64,000 bases of DNA, from NCBI GenBank assembly GCA_026018925.1, contig JAKSZU010000516.1, positions 1 through 64,000 of the forward strand, given 5' to 3'. The DNA comes from Tupaia tana (Eukaryota > Chordata > Mammalia > Scandentia > Tupaiidae). The notes under the pieces were generated by a model. It had not been told where the DNA came from, ran no database searches, and saw nothing but the letters and a program-made list of their open reading frames with translations. Within the stretch, counting starts at the first letter, position 1. Each line of letters starts with the position of its first letter. Positions 38,721 to 52,183 of the stretch are shown here, piece by piece. The position numbers were made by a program, and so were the translations under genes.

Positions 38721-41700
38721 CACATCTTTCAATTGTAAATTTCTCTCTTCTGATCAACACACAGGAACGCCCTCAGTTCATCCACACCACACCCCCATCT
38801 TTCGACCCCTGGGCCAGGATCTCCGAGGGAGGACTGCCCCCAGTAGTTCCAGCCCCGGGACCCCCAGGCCAGAGCCCCCTCTTTCAGCCAGGTACATTTT
38901 TTTTCCTTTTTTTTTTTCCTTCTCTGTCCTGTTATCCACATCTTTCAATTGTAAATTTCTCTCTTCTGATCAACACACAGGAACGCCCTCAGTTCATCCA
39001 CACCACACCCCCATCTTTTGACCCCTGGGCCAGGATCTCCGAGGGAGGACTGCCCCCAGTATGTCCAGCCCCGGGATCCCCAGGCCAGAGCCCACTCTTT
39101 CAGACAGGTACATTTTTTTTCCTTTTTTTTTTTTCCTTCTCTGTCCTGTTATCCACATCTTTCAATTGTAAATTTCTCTCTTCTGATCAACACACAGGAA
39201 CGCCCTCAGTTCATCCACACCACACCCCCATCTTTCGACCTCTGGGCCAGGATCTCCGAGGGAGGACTGCCCCCAGGAGTTCCAGCCCGGGGACCCCCAG
39301 GCCAGAGCCCCCTCTTTCAGCCAGGTACATTTTTTTTCCTTTTTTTTTTTCCTTCTCTGTCCTGTTATCCACATCTTTCAATTGTAAATTTCTCTCTTCT
39401 GATCAACACACAGATACGCCCTCAGTTCATCCACACCACACCCCCATCTTTCGACCCCTGGGCCAGGATCTCCGAGGGAGGACTGCCCCCAGTAGTTCCA
39501 GCCCCGCGACCCCCAGGCCAGAGCCCCCTCTTTAAGCCAGGTACATTATTTTTCCTTTTTTTTTTTCCTTCTCTGTCCTGTTATCCACATCTTTCAATTG
39601 TAAATTTCTCTCTTCTGATCAACACACAGAAACGCCCTCAGTTCATCCACACCACACCCCCATCTTTCGACCCCTGGGCCAGGATCTCCGAGGGAGGACT
39701 GCCCCCAGTAGTTCCAGCCCCGGGACCCCCAGGCCAGAGCCCCCTCTTTCAGCCAGGTACATTTTTTTTCCTTTTTTTTTTTCCTTCTCTGTCCTGTTAT
39801 CCACATCTTTCAATTGTAAATTTCTCTCTTCTGATCAACACACAGGAACGCCCTCAGTTCATCCACACCACACCCCCATCTTTCGACCCCTGGGCCAGGA
39901 TCTCCGAGGGAGGACTGCCCCCAGTAGTTCCAGCCCCGGGACCCCCAGGCCAGGGCCCCCTCTTTCAGCCAGGTACATTTTTTTTCCTTTTTTTTTTTCC
40001 TTCTCTGTCCTGTTATCCACATCTTTCAATTGTAAATTACTCTCTTCTGATCAACACACAGGAACGCCCTCAGTTCATCCACACCACACCCCCATCTTTC
40101 GACTCCTGGGCCAGGATCTCCGAGGGAGGACTGCCCCCAGTAGTTCCAGCCCCGGGACCCCCAGGTCAGAGCTCCCTCTTTCAGCCAGGTACATTTTTTT
40201 TCCTTTATTTTTTTCCTTCTCTGTCCTGTTATCCACATCTTTCAATTGTAAATTTCTCTCTTCTGATCAACACACAGGAACGCCCTCAGTTCATCCACAC
40301 CACACCCCCATCTTTCGACCCCTGGGCCAGGATCTCCGAGGGAGGACTGCCCCCAGTAGTTCCAGCCCCGGGAGCCCCAGGCCAGAGCCCCCTCTTTCAG
40401 CCAGGTACATTTTTTTTCCTTTTTTTTTTCCTTCTCTGTCCTTTTATCCACATCTTTCAATTGTAAATTTCTTTCTTCTGATCAACACACAGGAACGCCC
40501 TCAGTTCATCCACACCACACCCCCATATTTCGTCCCCTGGGCCAGGATCTCCGAGGGACGACTGCCCCCAGTAGTTCCAGCCCCGGGACCCCCAGGCCAG
40601 AGCCCCCTCTTTCAGCCAGGTACATTTTTTTTCCTTTTTTTTTTTTCCTTCTCTGTCCTGTTATCCACATCTTTCAATTGTAAATTACTCTCTTCTGATC
40701 AACACACAGGAACGCCCTCAGTTCATCCACACCACACCCCCATCTTTCGACCCCTGGGCCAGGATCTCCGAGGGAGGACTGCCCCCAGTAGTTCCAGCCC
40801 CGGGACCCCCAGGCCAGAGCCCCCTCTTTCAGCCAGATACATTTTTTTTCCTTTTTTTTTTTCCTTCTCTGTCCTGTTATCCACATCTTTCAATTGTAAA
40901 TTTTTCTCTTCTGATCAACACACAGGTACGCCCTCAGTTCATCCACACCACACCCCCATCTTTCGACCCCTGGGCCAGGATCTCCGAGGGAGGACTGCCC
41001 CCAGTAGTTCCAGCCCCGGGACCCCCAGGCCAGAGCCCCCTCTTTCAGCCAGGTACATTTTTTTCCTTTTTTTTTTCCTTCTCTGTCCTGTTATCCACAT
41101 CTTTCAATTGTAAATTTCTCTCTTCTGATCAACACACAGGAACGCCCTCAGTTCATCCACACCACACCCCCATCTTTTGACCCCTGGGCCAGGATCTCCG
41201 AGGGAGGACTGCCCCCAGTATGTCCAGCCCCGGGATCACCAGGCCAGAGCCCCCTCTTTCAGACAGGTACATTTTTTTTCCTTTTTTTTTTTTTCCTTCT
41301 CTGTCCTGTTATCCACATCTTTCAATTGTAAATTTCTCTCTTCTGATCAACACACAGGAACGCCCTCAGTTCATCCACACCACACCCCCATCTTTCGACC
41401 CCTGGGCCAGGATCTCCGAGGGAGGACTGCCCCCAGGAGTTCCAGCCCGGGGACCCCCAGGCCAGAGCCCCCTCTTTCAGCCAGGTACATTTTTTTTCCT
41501 TTTTTTTTTTCCTTCTCTGTCCTGTTATCCACATCTTTCAATTGTAAATTTCTCTCTTCTGATCAACACACAGATACGCCCTCAGTTCATCCACACCACA
41601 CCCCCATCTTTCGACCCCTGGCCAGGATCACCGAGGGAGGACTGCCCCCAGTAGTTCCAGCCCCGCGACCCCAAGGCCAGAGCCCCCTCTTTCAGCCAGG

Positions 41701-44700
41701 TACATTATTTTTCCTTTTTTTTTTTCCTTCTCTGTCCTGTTATCCACATCTTTCAATTGTAAATTTCTCTCTTCTGATCAACACACAGGAACGCCCTCAG
41801 TTCATCCACACTACACCCCCATCTTTCGACCCCTGGGCCAGGATCTCTGAGGGAGGACAGCCCCCAGTAGTTCCAGCCCCGGGACCCCCAGGCCAGAGCC
41901 CCCTCTTTCAGCCAGGTACATTTTTTTTTCCTTTTTTTTTTTCCTTCTCTGTCCTGTTATCCACATCTTTCAATTGTAAATTTCTCTCTTCTGATCAACA
42001 CACAGGAACGCCCTCAGTTCATCCACACCACACCCCCATCTTTCGACCCCTGGGCCAGGATCTCCGAGGGAGGACTGCCCCCAGTAGTTCCAGCCCCGGG
42101 ACCCCCAGGCCAGAGCCCCCTCTTTCAGCCAGGTACATTTTTTTTCCTTTTTTTTTTTCCTTCTCTGTCCTGTTATCCACATCTTTCAATTGTAAATTTC
42201 TCTCTTCTGATCGACACACAGGAACGCCCTCAGTTCATCCACACCACACCCCCATCTTTCGACCCCTGGGCCAGGATCTCCGAGGGAGGACTGCCCCCAG
42301 TAGTTCCAGCCCCGGGACCCCCAGGCCAGAGCCCCCTCTTTCAGCCAGGTACATTTTTTTTCCTTTTTTTTTTCCTTCTCTGTCCTGTTATCCACATCTT
42401 TCAATTGTAAATTTCTCTCTTCTGATCAACACACAGGAACGCCCTCAGTTCATCCACACCACACCCCCATCTTTCGACCCCTGGGCCAGGAACTCCGAGG
42501 GAGGACTGCCCCCAGTAGTTCCAGCCAAGCGACCCCCAGGCCAGAGCCCCCTCTTTCAGCCAGGTACATTATTTTTCCTTTTTTTTTTTCCTTCTCTGTC
42601 CTGTTATCCACATCTTTCAATTGTAAATTTCTCTCTTCTGATCAACACACAGGAACGCCCTCAGTTCATCCACACCACACCCCCATCTTTCGACCCCTGG
42701 GCCAGGATCTCCGAGGGAGGACTGCCCCCAGTAGTTCCAGCCCCGGGACCCCCAGGCCAGAGCCCCCTCTTTCAGCCAGGTACATTTTTTTACCTTTTTT
42801 TTTTTCTTCTCTGTCCTGCTATCCACATCTTTCAATTGTAAATTTCTCTCTTCTGATCAACACACAGGAACGCCCTCAGTTCATCCACACCACACCCCCC
42901 ATCTTTCGACCCCTGGGCCAGGATCTCCGAGGGAGGACTGCCCCCAGTAGTTCCAGCCCCGGGACCCCCAGGCCAGAGCCCCCTCTTTCAGCCAGGTACA
43001 TTTTTTTTCCTTTTTTTTTTTCCTTCTCTGTCCTGTTATCCACATCTTTCAATTGTAAATTACTCTCTTCTGATCAACACACAGGAACGCCCTCAGTTCA
43101 TCCACACCACACACCTATTTTTCGACCCCTGGGCCAGGATCTCCGAGGGAAGACTGCCCCCAGTAGTTCCAGCCCCGGGACCCCCAGGCCAGAGCCCCTT
43201 CTTTCAGCCAGGTACATTTTTTTTCCTTTTTTTTTTTTTCCTTCTCTGTCCTGTTATCCACATCTTTCAATTGTAAATTTCTCTCTTCTGATCAACACAC
43301 AGGAACGCCCTCAGTTCATCCACACCACACCCCCATCTTTCGACCCCTGGGCCAGGATCTCCGAGGGAGGACTGCCCCCAGTAGTTCCAGCCCCGGGACC
43401 CCCAGGCCAGAGCCCCCTCTTTCAGCCAGGTACATTTTTTTTCCTTTTTTTTTTTCCTTCTCTGTCCTGTTATCCACAACTTTCAATTGTAAATTTCTCT
43501 CTTCTGATCAACACACAGGAACGCCCTCAGTTCATCCACACCACACCCCCATCTTTCGACCCCTGGGCCAGGATCTCCGAGGGAGGACTGCCCCCAGTAG
43601 TTCCAGCCCCGGGACCCCCAGGCCAGAGCCCCCTCTTTCAGCCAGGTACATTTTTTTTCCTTTTTTTTTTTCCTTCTCTGTCCTGTTATCCACATCTTTC
43701 AATTGTAAATTTCTCTCTTCTGATCAACACACAGGAACACCCTCAGTTCATCCACACCACACCCCCATCTTTCGACCCCTGGGCCAGGATCTCCGAGGGA
43801 GGACTGCCCCCAGTAGTTCCAGCCCCGGGACCCCCCAGGCCAGAGCCCCCTCTTTCAGCCAGGTACATTTATTTCCCTTTTTTTTTTTCCTTCTCTGTCC
43901 TGTTATCCACATCTTTCAATTGTAAATTTCTCTCTTCTGATCAACACACAGGAACGCCCTCAGTTCATCCACACCACACCCCCATCTTTCGACCCCTGGG
44001 CCAGGATCTCCGAGGGAGGACTGCCCCCAGTATTTCCAGCCCCGGGACCCCCAGGCCAGAGCCCCTTCTTTCAGCCAGGTACATTTTTTTTCCTTTTTTT
44101 TTTTCCTTCTCTGTCCTGTTATCCACATCTTTCAATTGTAAATTTCTCTCTTCTGATCAACACACAGGAACGCCCTCAGTTCATCCACACCACAACCCCA
44201 TCTTTCGACCCCTGGGCCAGGATCTCCGAGGGAGGACTGCCCCCAGTAGTTCCAGCCCCGGGACCCCCAGGCCAGAGCCCCCTCTTTCAACCAGGTACAT
44301 TTTTTTTCCTTTTTTTTTTCCTTCTCTGTCCTGTTATCCACATCTTTCAATTGTAAATTTCTCTCTTCTGATCAACACACAGGAACGCCCTCAGTTCATC
44401 CACACCACACCCCCATCTTTCGACCCCTGGGCCAGGATCTCCGAGGGAGGACTGCCCCCAGTAGTTCCAGCCCCGGAACCCCCAGGCCAGAGCCCCCTCT
44501 TTCAGCCAGGTACATTTTTTTTCCTTTTTTTTTTTCCTTCTCTGTCCTGTTATCCACATCTTTCAATTGTAAATTTCTCTCTTCTGATCAACACACAGGA
44601 ACGCCCTCAGTTCATCCACACCACACCCCCATCTTTCGACCCCTGGGCCAGGATCTCCGAGGGAGGACTGCCCCCAGTAGTTCCAGCCCCGGGACCCCCA

Positions 44701-47700
44701 GGCCAGAGCCCCCTCTTTCAGCCAGGTACATTTTTTTTCCTTTTTTTTTTTCTTCTCTGTCCTGCTATCCACATCTTTCAATTGTAAATTTCTCTCTTCT
44801 GATCAACACACAGGAACGCCCTCAGTTCATCCACACAACACCCCCATCTTTCGACCCCTGGGCCAGGATCTCCGAGGGAGGACTGCCCCCAGTAGTTCCA
44901 GCCCCGGGACCCCCAGGCCAGAGCCCCCTCTTTCAGCCAGGTACATTTTTTTTCCTTTTTTTTTTTCCTTCTCTGTCCTGTTATCCACATCTTTCAATTG
45001 TAAATTTCTCTCTTCTGATCAACACACAGGAACGCCCTCAGTTCATCCACACCACACCCCCATCTTTCGACCCCTGGGCCAGGATCTCCGAGGGAGGACT
45101 GCCCCCAGTAGTTCCAGCCCCGGGACCCCCAGGCCAGAGCCCCCTCTTTCAGCCAGGTACATATTTTTTCCTTTTTTTTTTTCCTTCTCTGTCCTGTTAT
45201 CCATATCTTTCAATTGTAAATTACTCTCTTCTGATCAACACACAGGAACGCCCTCAGTTCATCCACACCACACACCTATTTCTCGACCCCTGGGCCAGGA
45301 TCTCCGAGGGAGGACTGCCCCCAGTAGTTCCAGCCCCGGGACCCCCAGGCCAGAGCCCCCTCTTTCAGCCAGGTACATTTTTTTTCCTTTTTTTTTTCCT
45401 TCTCTGTCCTGTTATCCACATCTTTCAATTGTAAATTTCTCTCTTCTGATCAACACACAGGAACGCCCTCAGTTCATCCACACCACACCCCCATCTTTCG
45501 ACCCCTGGGCCAGGATCTCCGAGGGAGGACTGCCCCCAGTAGTTCCAACCCCGGGACCCCCAGGCCAGAGCCCCCTCTTTCAGCCAGGTACATTTTTTTT
45601 CCTTTTTTTTTTTTCCTTCTCTGTCCTGTTATCCAAATCTTTCAATTGTAAATTTCCCTCTTCTGATCAACACACAGGAACGCCCTCAGTTCATCCACAC
45701 CACACCCCCATCTTTTGACCCCTGGGCCAGGATCTCCGAGGGAGGACTGCCCCCAGTAGTTCCAGCCCCGGGACCCCCAGGCCAGAGCCCCCTCTTTCAG
45801 CCAGGTACATTTTTTTTCCTTTTTTTTTTTTCTTCTCTGTCCTGTTATCCACATCTTTCAATTGTAAATTTCTCTCTTCTGATCAACACACAGGAACGCC
45901 CTCAGTTCATCCACACCCCACCCCATCTTTCGACCCCTGGGCCAGGATCTCCGAGGGAGGACTGCCCCCAGTAGTTCCAGCCCCGGGACCCCCAGGCCAG
46001 AGCCCCCTCTTTCAGCCAGGTACATTTTTTTTCCTTTTTTTTTTTCCTTCTCTGTCCTGTTATCCACATCTTTCAATTGTAAATTTCTCTCTTCTGATCA
46101 ACACACAGGAACGCCCTCAGTTCATCCACACCACACCCCCATCTTTCGACCCCTGGGCCAGGATCTCCGAGGGAGGACTGCCCCCAGTTGTTCCAGCCCC
46201 GGGACCCCCAGGTCAGAGCCCCCTCTTTCAGCCAGGTACATATTTTTTCCTTTTTTTTTTTCCTTCTCTGTCCTGTTATCCACATCTTTCAATTGTAAAT
46301 TTCTCTCTTCTGATCAACACACAGGAACGCCCTCAGTTCATCCACACCACACCCCCATCTTTCGACCCCTGGGCCAGGATCTCCGAGGGAGGACTGCCCC
46401 CAGTAGTTCCAGCCCCGGGACCCCCAGGCCAGAGCCCCCTCTTTCAGCCAGGTACATTTTTTTTTCCTTTTTTTTTTTCCTTCTCTGTCCTGTTATCCAC
46501 ATCTTTCAATTGTAAATTTCTCTCTTCTGATCAACACACAGGAACGCCCTCAGTTCATCCACACCACACCCCCCATATTTCGACCCCTGGGCCAGGATCT
46601 CCGAGGGAGGACTGCCCCCAGTAGTTCCAGCCCCGGGACCCCCAGGCCAGAGCCCCTCTTTCAGCCAGGTACATTTTTTTCCTTTTTTTTTTTTCCTTCT
46701 CTGTCCTGTTATCCACATCTTTCAATTGTAAATTACTCTCTTCTGATCAACACACAGGAACGCCCTCAGTTCATCCACACCACACCCCCATCTTTCGACC
46801 CCTGGGCCAGGATCTCCTAGGGAGGACTGCCCCCAGTAGTTCCAGCCCCGGGACCCCCAGGCCAGAGCCCCCTCTTTCAGCCAGGTACATTTTTTTTCCT
46901 TTTTTTTTTTCCTTCTCTGTCCTGTTATCCACATCTTTCAATTGTAAATTTCTCTCTTCTGATCAACACACAGGTACGCCCTCAGTTCATCCACACCACA
47001 CCCCCATCTTTCGACCCCTGGGCCAGGATCTCCGAGGGAGGACTGCCCCCAGTAGTTCCAGCCCCGGGACCCCCAGGCCAGAGCCCCCTCTTTCAGCCAG
47101 GTACATTTTTTTCCTTTTTTTTTTTCCTTCTCTGTCCTGTTATCCACATCTTTCAATTGTAAATTTCTCTCTTCTGATCAACACACAGGAACGCCCTCAG
47201 TTCATCCTCACCACACCCCCATCTTTCGACCCCTGTGCCAGGATCTCCGAGGGAGGACTGCCCCCAGTAGTTCCAGCCCCGGGACCCCCAGGCCAGAGCC
47301 CCCTCTTTCAGCCAGGTACATTTTTTTTCCTTTTTTTTTTCCTTCTCTGTCCTGTTATCCACATCTTTCCATTGTAAATTTCTCTCTTCTGATCAACACA
47401 CAGGAACGCCCTCAGTTCATACACTCCACACCCCCATCTTTCGACCCCTGGGCCAGGATCTCCGAGGGAGGACTGCCCCCAGTAGTTCCAGCCCCGGGAC
47501 CCCCAGGCCAGAGCCCCCTCTTTCAGCCAGGTACATTTTTTTTCCTTTTTTTTTTTTTCCTTCTCTGTCCTGTTATCCACATCTTTCAATTGTAAATTTC
47601 TCTCTTCTGATCAACACACAGGAACGCCCTCAGTTCATCCACACCACACCCCCATCTTTCGACCCCTGGGCCAGGATCTCTGAGGGAGGACTGCCCCCAG

Positions 47701-50700
47701 TAGTTCCAGCCCCGGGACCCCCAGGCCAGAGCCCCCTCTTTCAGCCAGGTACATTTTTTTTCCTTTTTTTTTTTCCTTCTCTGTCCTGTTATCCACAACT
47801 TTCAATTGTAAATTTCTCTCTTCTGATCAACACACAGGAACGCCCTCAGTTCATCCACACCACACCCCCATCTTTCGACCCCTGGGCCAGGATCTCCGAG
47901 GGAGGACTGCCCCCAGTAGTTCCAGCCCCGGGACCCCCAGGACAGAGCCCCCTCTTTCAGCCAGGTACATTTTTTTTCCTTTTTTTTTTCCTTCTCTGTC
48001 CTGTTATCCACATCTTTCAATTGTAAATTTCTCTCTTCTGATCAACACACAGGAACGCCCTCAGTTCATCCACACCACACCCCCATCTTTCGACCCCTGG
48101 GCCAGGATCTCCGAGGGAGGACTGCCCCCAGTAGTTCCAGCCCTGGGACCCCCAGGCCAGAGCCCCCTCTTTCAGCCAGGTACATTTATTTCCCTTTTTT
48201 TTTTTCCTTCTCTGTCCTGTTATCCACATCTTTCAATTGTAAATTTCTCTCTTCTGATCAACACACAGGAACGCCCTCAGTTCATCCACACCACACCCCC
48301 ATCTTTCGACCCCTGGGCCAGGATCTCCGAGGGAGGACTGCCCCCAGTAGTTCCAGCCCCGGGACCCCCAGGCCAGAGCCCCCTCTTTCAGCCAGGTACA
48401 TTTTTTTTCCTTTTTTTTTTTCCTTCTCTGTCCTGTTATCCACATCTTTCAATTGTAAATTTCTCTCTTCTGATCAACACACAGGAACGCCCTCAGTTCA
48501 TCCACACCACACCCCCATCTTTCGACCCCTGGGCCAGGATCTCCGAGGGAGGACTGCCCCCAGTAGTTCCAGCCCCGGGACCCCCAGGCCAGAGCCCCCT
48601 CTTTCAGCCAGGTACATTTTTTTTCCTTTTTTTTTTCTTCTCTGTCCTGCTATCCACATCTTTCAATTGTAAATTTCTCTCTTCTGATCAACACACAGGA
48701 ACGCCCTCAGTTCATCCACACCACACCCCCATCTTTCGACCCCTGGGCCAGGATCTCTGAGGGAGGACTGCCCCCAGTAGTTCCAGCCCCGGGACCCCCA
48801 GGCCAGAGCCCCCTCTTTCAGCCAGGTACATTTTTTTTCCTTTTTTTTTTTCCTTCTCTGTCCTGTTATCCACATCTTTCAATTGTAAATTTCTCTCTTC
48901 TGATCAACACACAGGAACGCCCTCAGTTCATCCACACCACACCCCCATCTTTCGACCCCTGGGCCAGGATCTCCGAGGGAGGACTGCCCCCAGTATTTCC
49001 AGCCCCGGGACCCCCAGGCCAGAGCCCCCTCTTTCAACAAGGTACATTTTTTTTTCCTTTTTTTTTTTCCTTCTCTGTCCTGTTATCCACATCTTTCCAT
49101 TGTAAATTTCTCTCTTCTGATCAACACACAGGAACGCCCTCAGTTCATCCACACCACACCCCCATCTTTCGACCCCTGGGCCAGGATCTCCGAGGGAGGA
49201 CTGCCCCCAGTAGTTCCAGCCCCGGGACCCCCAGGCCAGAGCCCCCTCTTTCAGCCAGGTACATATTTTTTCCTTTTTTTTTTTCCTTCTCTGTCCTGTT
49301 ATCCACATCTTTCAATTGTAAATTACTCTCTTCTGATCAAAACACAGGAACGCCCTCAGTTCATCCACACCACACACCTATTTCTCGACCCCTGGGCCAG
49401 GATCTCCGAGGGAGGACTGCCCCCAGTAGTTCCAGCCCCGGGACCCCCAGGCCAGAGCCCCCTCTTTCAGCCAGGTACATTTTTTTTCCTTTTTTTTTTC
49501 CTTCTCTGTCCTGTTATCCACATCTTTCAATTGTAAATTTCTCTCTTCTGATCAACACACAGGAACGCCCTCAGTTCATCCACACCACACCCCCATCTTT
49601 CGACCCCTGGGCCAGGATCTCCGAGGGAGGACTGCCCCCAGTAGTTCCAACCCCGGGACCCCCAGGCCAGAGCCCCCTCTTTCAGCCAGGTACATTTTTT
49701 TTCCTTTTTTTTTTTTCCTTCTCTGTCCTGTTATCCACATCTTTCAATTGTAAATTTCTCTCTTCTGATCAACACACAGGAACGCCCTCAGTTCATCCAC
49801 ACCACACCCCCATCTTTCGACCCCTGGGCCAGGATCTCCGAGGGAGGACTGCCCCCAGTAGTTCCAGCCCCGGGACCCCCAGGCCAGAGCCCCCTCTTTC
49901 AGCCAGGTACATTTTTTTTCCTTTTTTTTTTTTCTTCTCTGTCCTGTTATCCACATCTTTCAATTGTAAATTTCTCTCTTCTGATCAACACACAGGAACA
50001 CCCTCAGTTCATCCACACCACACCCCCATCTTTCGACCCCTGGGCCAGGATCTCCGAGGGAGGACTGCCCCCAGTAGTTCCAGCCCCGGGACCCCCAGGC
50101 CAGAGCCCCCTCTTTCAGCCAGGTACATTTATTTCCCTTTTTTTTTTTCCTTCTCTGTCCTGTTATCCACATCTTTCAATTGTAAATTTCTCTCTTCTGA
50201 TCAACACACAGGAACGCCCTCAGTTCATCCACACCACACCCCCATCTTTCGACCCCTGGGCCAGGATCTCCGAGGGAGGACTGCCCCCAGTAGTTCCAGC
50301 CCCGGGACCCCCAGGCCAGAGCCCCCTCTTTCAGCCAGGTACATTTTTTTTCCTTTTTTTTTTTCCTTCTCTGTCCTGTTATCCACATCTTTCAATTGTA
50401 AATTTCTCTCTTCTGATCAACACACAGGAACGCCCTCATTTCATCCACACCACACCCCCATCTTTCGACCCCTGGGCCAGGATCTCCGAGGGAGGACTGC
50501 CCCCAGTAGTTCCAGCCCCGGGACCCCCAGGCCAGAGCCCCCTCTTTCAGCCAGGTACATTTTTTTTCCTTTTTTTTTTTCCTTCTCTGTCCTGTTATCC
50601 ACATCTTTCAATTGTAAATTTCTCTCTTCTGATCAACACACAGGAACGCCCTCAGTTCATCCACACCACACCCCCATCTTTCGACCCCTTGGCCAGGATC

Positions 50701-50907
50701 TCCGAGGGAGGACTGCCCCCAGTAGTTCCAGCCCCGGGACCCCCAGGCCAGAGCCCCCTCTTTCAGCCAGGTACATTTTTTTCCTTTTTTTTTTTTCCTT
50801 CTCTGTCCTGTTATCCACATCTTTCAATTGTAAATTTCTCTCTTCTGATCAACACACAGGAACGCCCTCAGTTCATCCACACCACACTCCCATCTTTTGA
50901 CCCCTGG

Positions 50908-51182
50908 TGAAATCGCGCGCCGCGCTAGGTCTAGAATTACAATTCTGAAATATTCTAGCATTGTAAGACTCTCTAGAATCCTCCAGTTCCCTGAAACACC
51001 TGTGAAGAAGGAGATACATTTCTTTGGACACCTGAAGTGAATACTTTTTCTTGGTTTATATTACTAAACACAATTGAAGATAGACTTCGGCTTTCTCCAT
51101 TCCATATCAGAAAGGAAACACACTTGCTTCTATTAGAAGAAACCTTCTCGTAGAAGGTTTTTCAAATGGAACACATCTCCCA
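50908..51182 (+). other. Non-coding stretch before L1 ORF1 (5' UTR or its remnant)
   Basis: The 275 bp begin with a short CpG-rich stretch (GAAATCGCGCGCCGCGC) and then become AT-rich up to the ORF1 start. Mammalian L1 5' UTRs are usually several hundred bp and act as an internal Pol II promoter, so this may be a truncated one. A 9-bp perfect inverted repeat with a 3-nt loop lies at 51140-51160 (AAACCTTCT, CGT, AGAAGGTTT). I cannot assign promoter activity. Confidence 0.45.
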
Positions 51183-52139
51183 ATGGGTAGAAGTACAAGA
51201 ACCTCAGGCCTGAATAAATCAGGAAATATGTCTCCATCAAAGGAACACAGTAACTCCCTTCCTGTTCCTGAAAAAATTGAGGACGTTACCAAAATGTCCG
51301 AGATATAGTTTAGAACATTTATGTTGAACAAGTACTATGAGCTGGAACAGAAAAGAGACAATGAATTACAGGAGATGAGAAAGTCCTTCAATGATATGAA
51401 GGAAGAAATTCTGAGGAAGAATAATACTGAACTATTAGAGGTGAAGTCTGAAATACAGGAAATAAAAAACTCTCTTGAAAGTATTAAAAGTCGATTAGAC
51501 CATGCTGAAGGTCGAATCTCTGATGTAGAAGATAAAACTTCTGACCTAGAGAAAACCACCAAAAAGATAGAGAAAATAACAAAAAAACATGAAGATAATA
51601 TACGAGAATTACTAGATTCCATTAGACGTCCTAACGTCCGCATAATTGGTATCCCAGAAGGTGAAGAAACTAATAAGAGCATGGAAAACCTATTCCATGA
51701 AATCTTGGAAGAAAATTTCCCAAGCATAGAGAGGCACTCCAACATCCAGACCCAGGAAATTCAAAGGACACCAAATAGAATCAACCCAAGAAGATCTTCC
51801 CCAAGGCATATCATAGCCAGACTGGCTAAGACCACAGATAGAGATAAGATACTAAAACTAGCAAGAGAGAAACGACAAGTGACTTACAAAGGTCACCCCA
51901 TCAGGCTAACACCGGACTTCTCAACGGAAACAATGCAAGCAAGGAAAGAATGGGAAGATGTATCGAAAGTGTTAAGAGAGAAACAATTTCAACCAAGACT
52001 ATTGTATCCTGCAAGATTATCCTTCATATGGGAAAAAAAGATTAAAATCTTCTCAGACAAACAAAACCTGAAAGAATTTGCCAGCACCAGGCCAGCTCTC
52101 CATGAAACCCTGAAGAAAGTACTGTTCCAGGATAACTAA
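51183..52139 (+). pseudogene. L1 ORF1 (RNA-binding chaperone protein) with one in-frame stop
   Basis: ORF1p is the trimeric RNA-binding chaperone that coats L1 RNA in the cytoplasm. The ATG at 51183 starts a short basic, Ser-rich N-terminus (MGRSTRTSG). A TAG at 51306-51308, codon 42, breaks the frame. The rest is open for 277 codons: a charged heptad-rich coiled coil (roughly codons 50-135), an RRM-like region beginning near RPNVRIIGIPEG, and the C-terminal domain with FQPRLLYPARLSF. The whole frame is 318 codons, close to the ~338 residues of human ORF1p. The first downstream ATG (51321) could give a 272-residue product missing only the N-terminal tail, so function cannot be excluded, but a nonsense change is the plain reading. 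It ends 44 nt before ORF2. Confidence 0.88.
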
Positions 52140-52183
52140 AGAAGCAACAGCCAGAAACAAAAGAGTAAAAGGCAACTAAGACA

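Larger units (their letters stand above)
35935..50907 (+). repeat. Array A, right part, ending inside a monomer
   Basis: The same ~216-bp monomers resume after the SINE, beginning with the repeated 15-bp target sequence, and continue for about 69 copies. The last monomer is cut at CCCCTGG, where all other copies continue with GCCAGGATC. Unrelated sequence leading into an L1 starts at 50908. Some copies here carry unusual changes: the GT of the donor-like site is lost near 40837 (CCAGATAC), and CACACCTATT replaces the usual CACCCCCATC near 35033, 43111, 45271 and 49374. Confidence 0.97.

Noticed and set aside
1..50907. CRISPR array
   Set aside because: The repeats are contiguous, with no unique spacers, in a mammalian context.
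1..50907. Centromeric satellite with CENP-B box
   Set aside because: Higher-order structure is present. The only TTCG site (TTTCGACCCCTGGGCC) lacks the A and CGGG positions needed for the CENP-B core, and the monomer is unlike alpha satellite.
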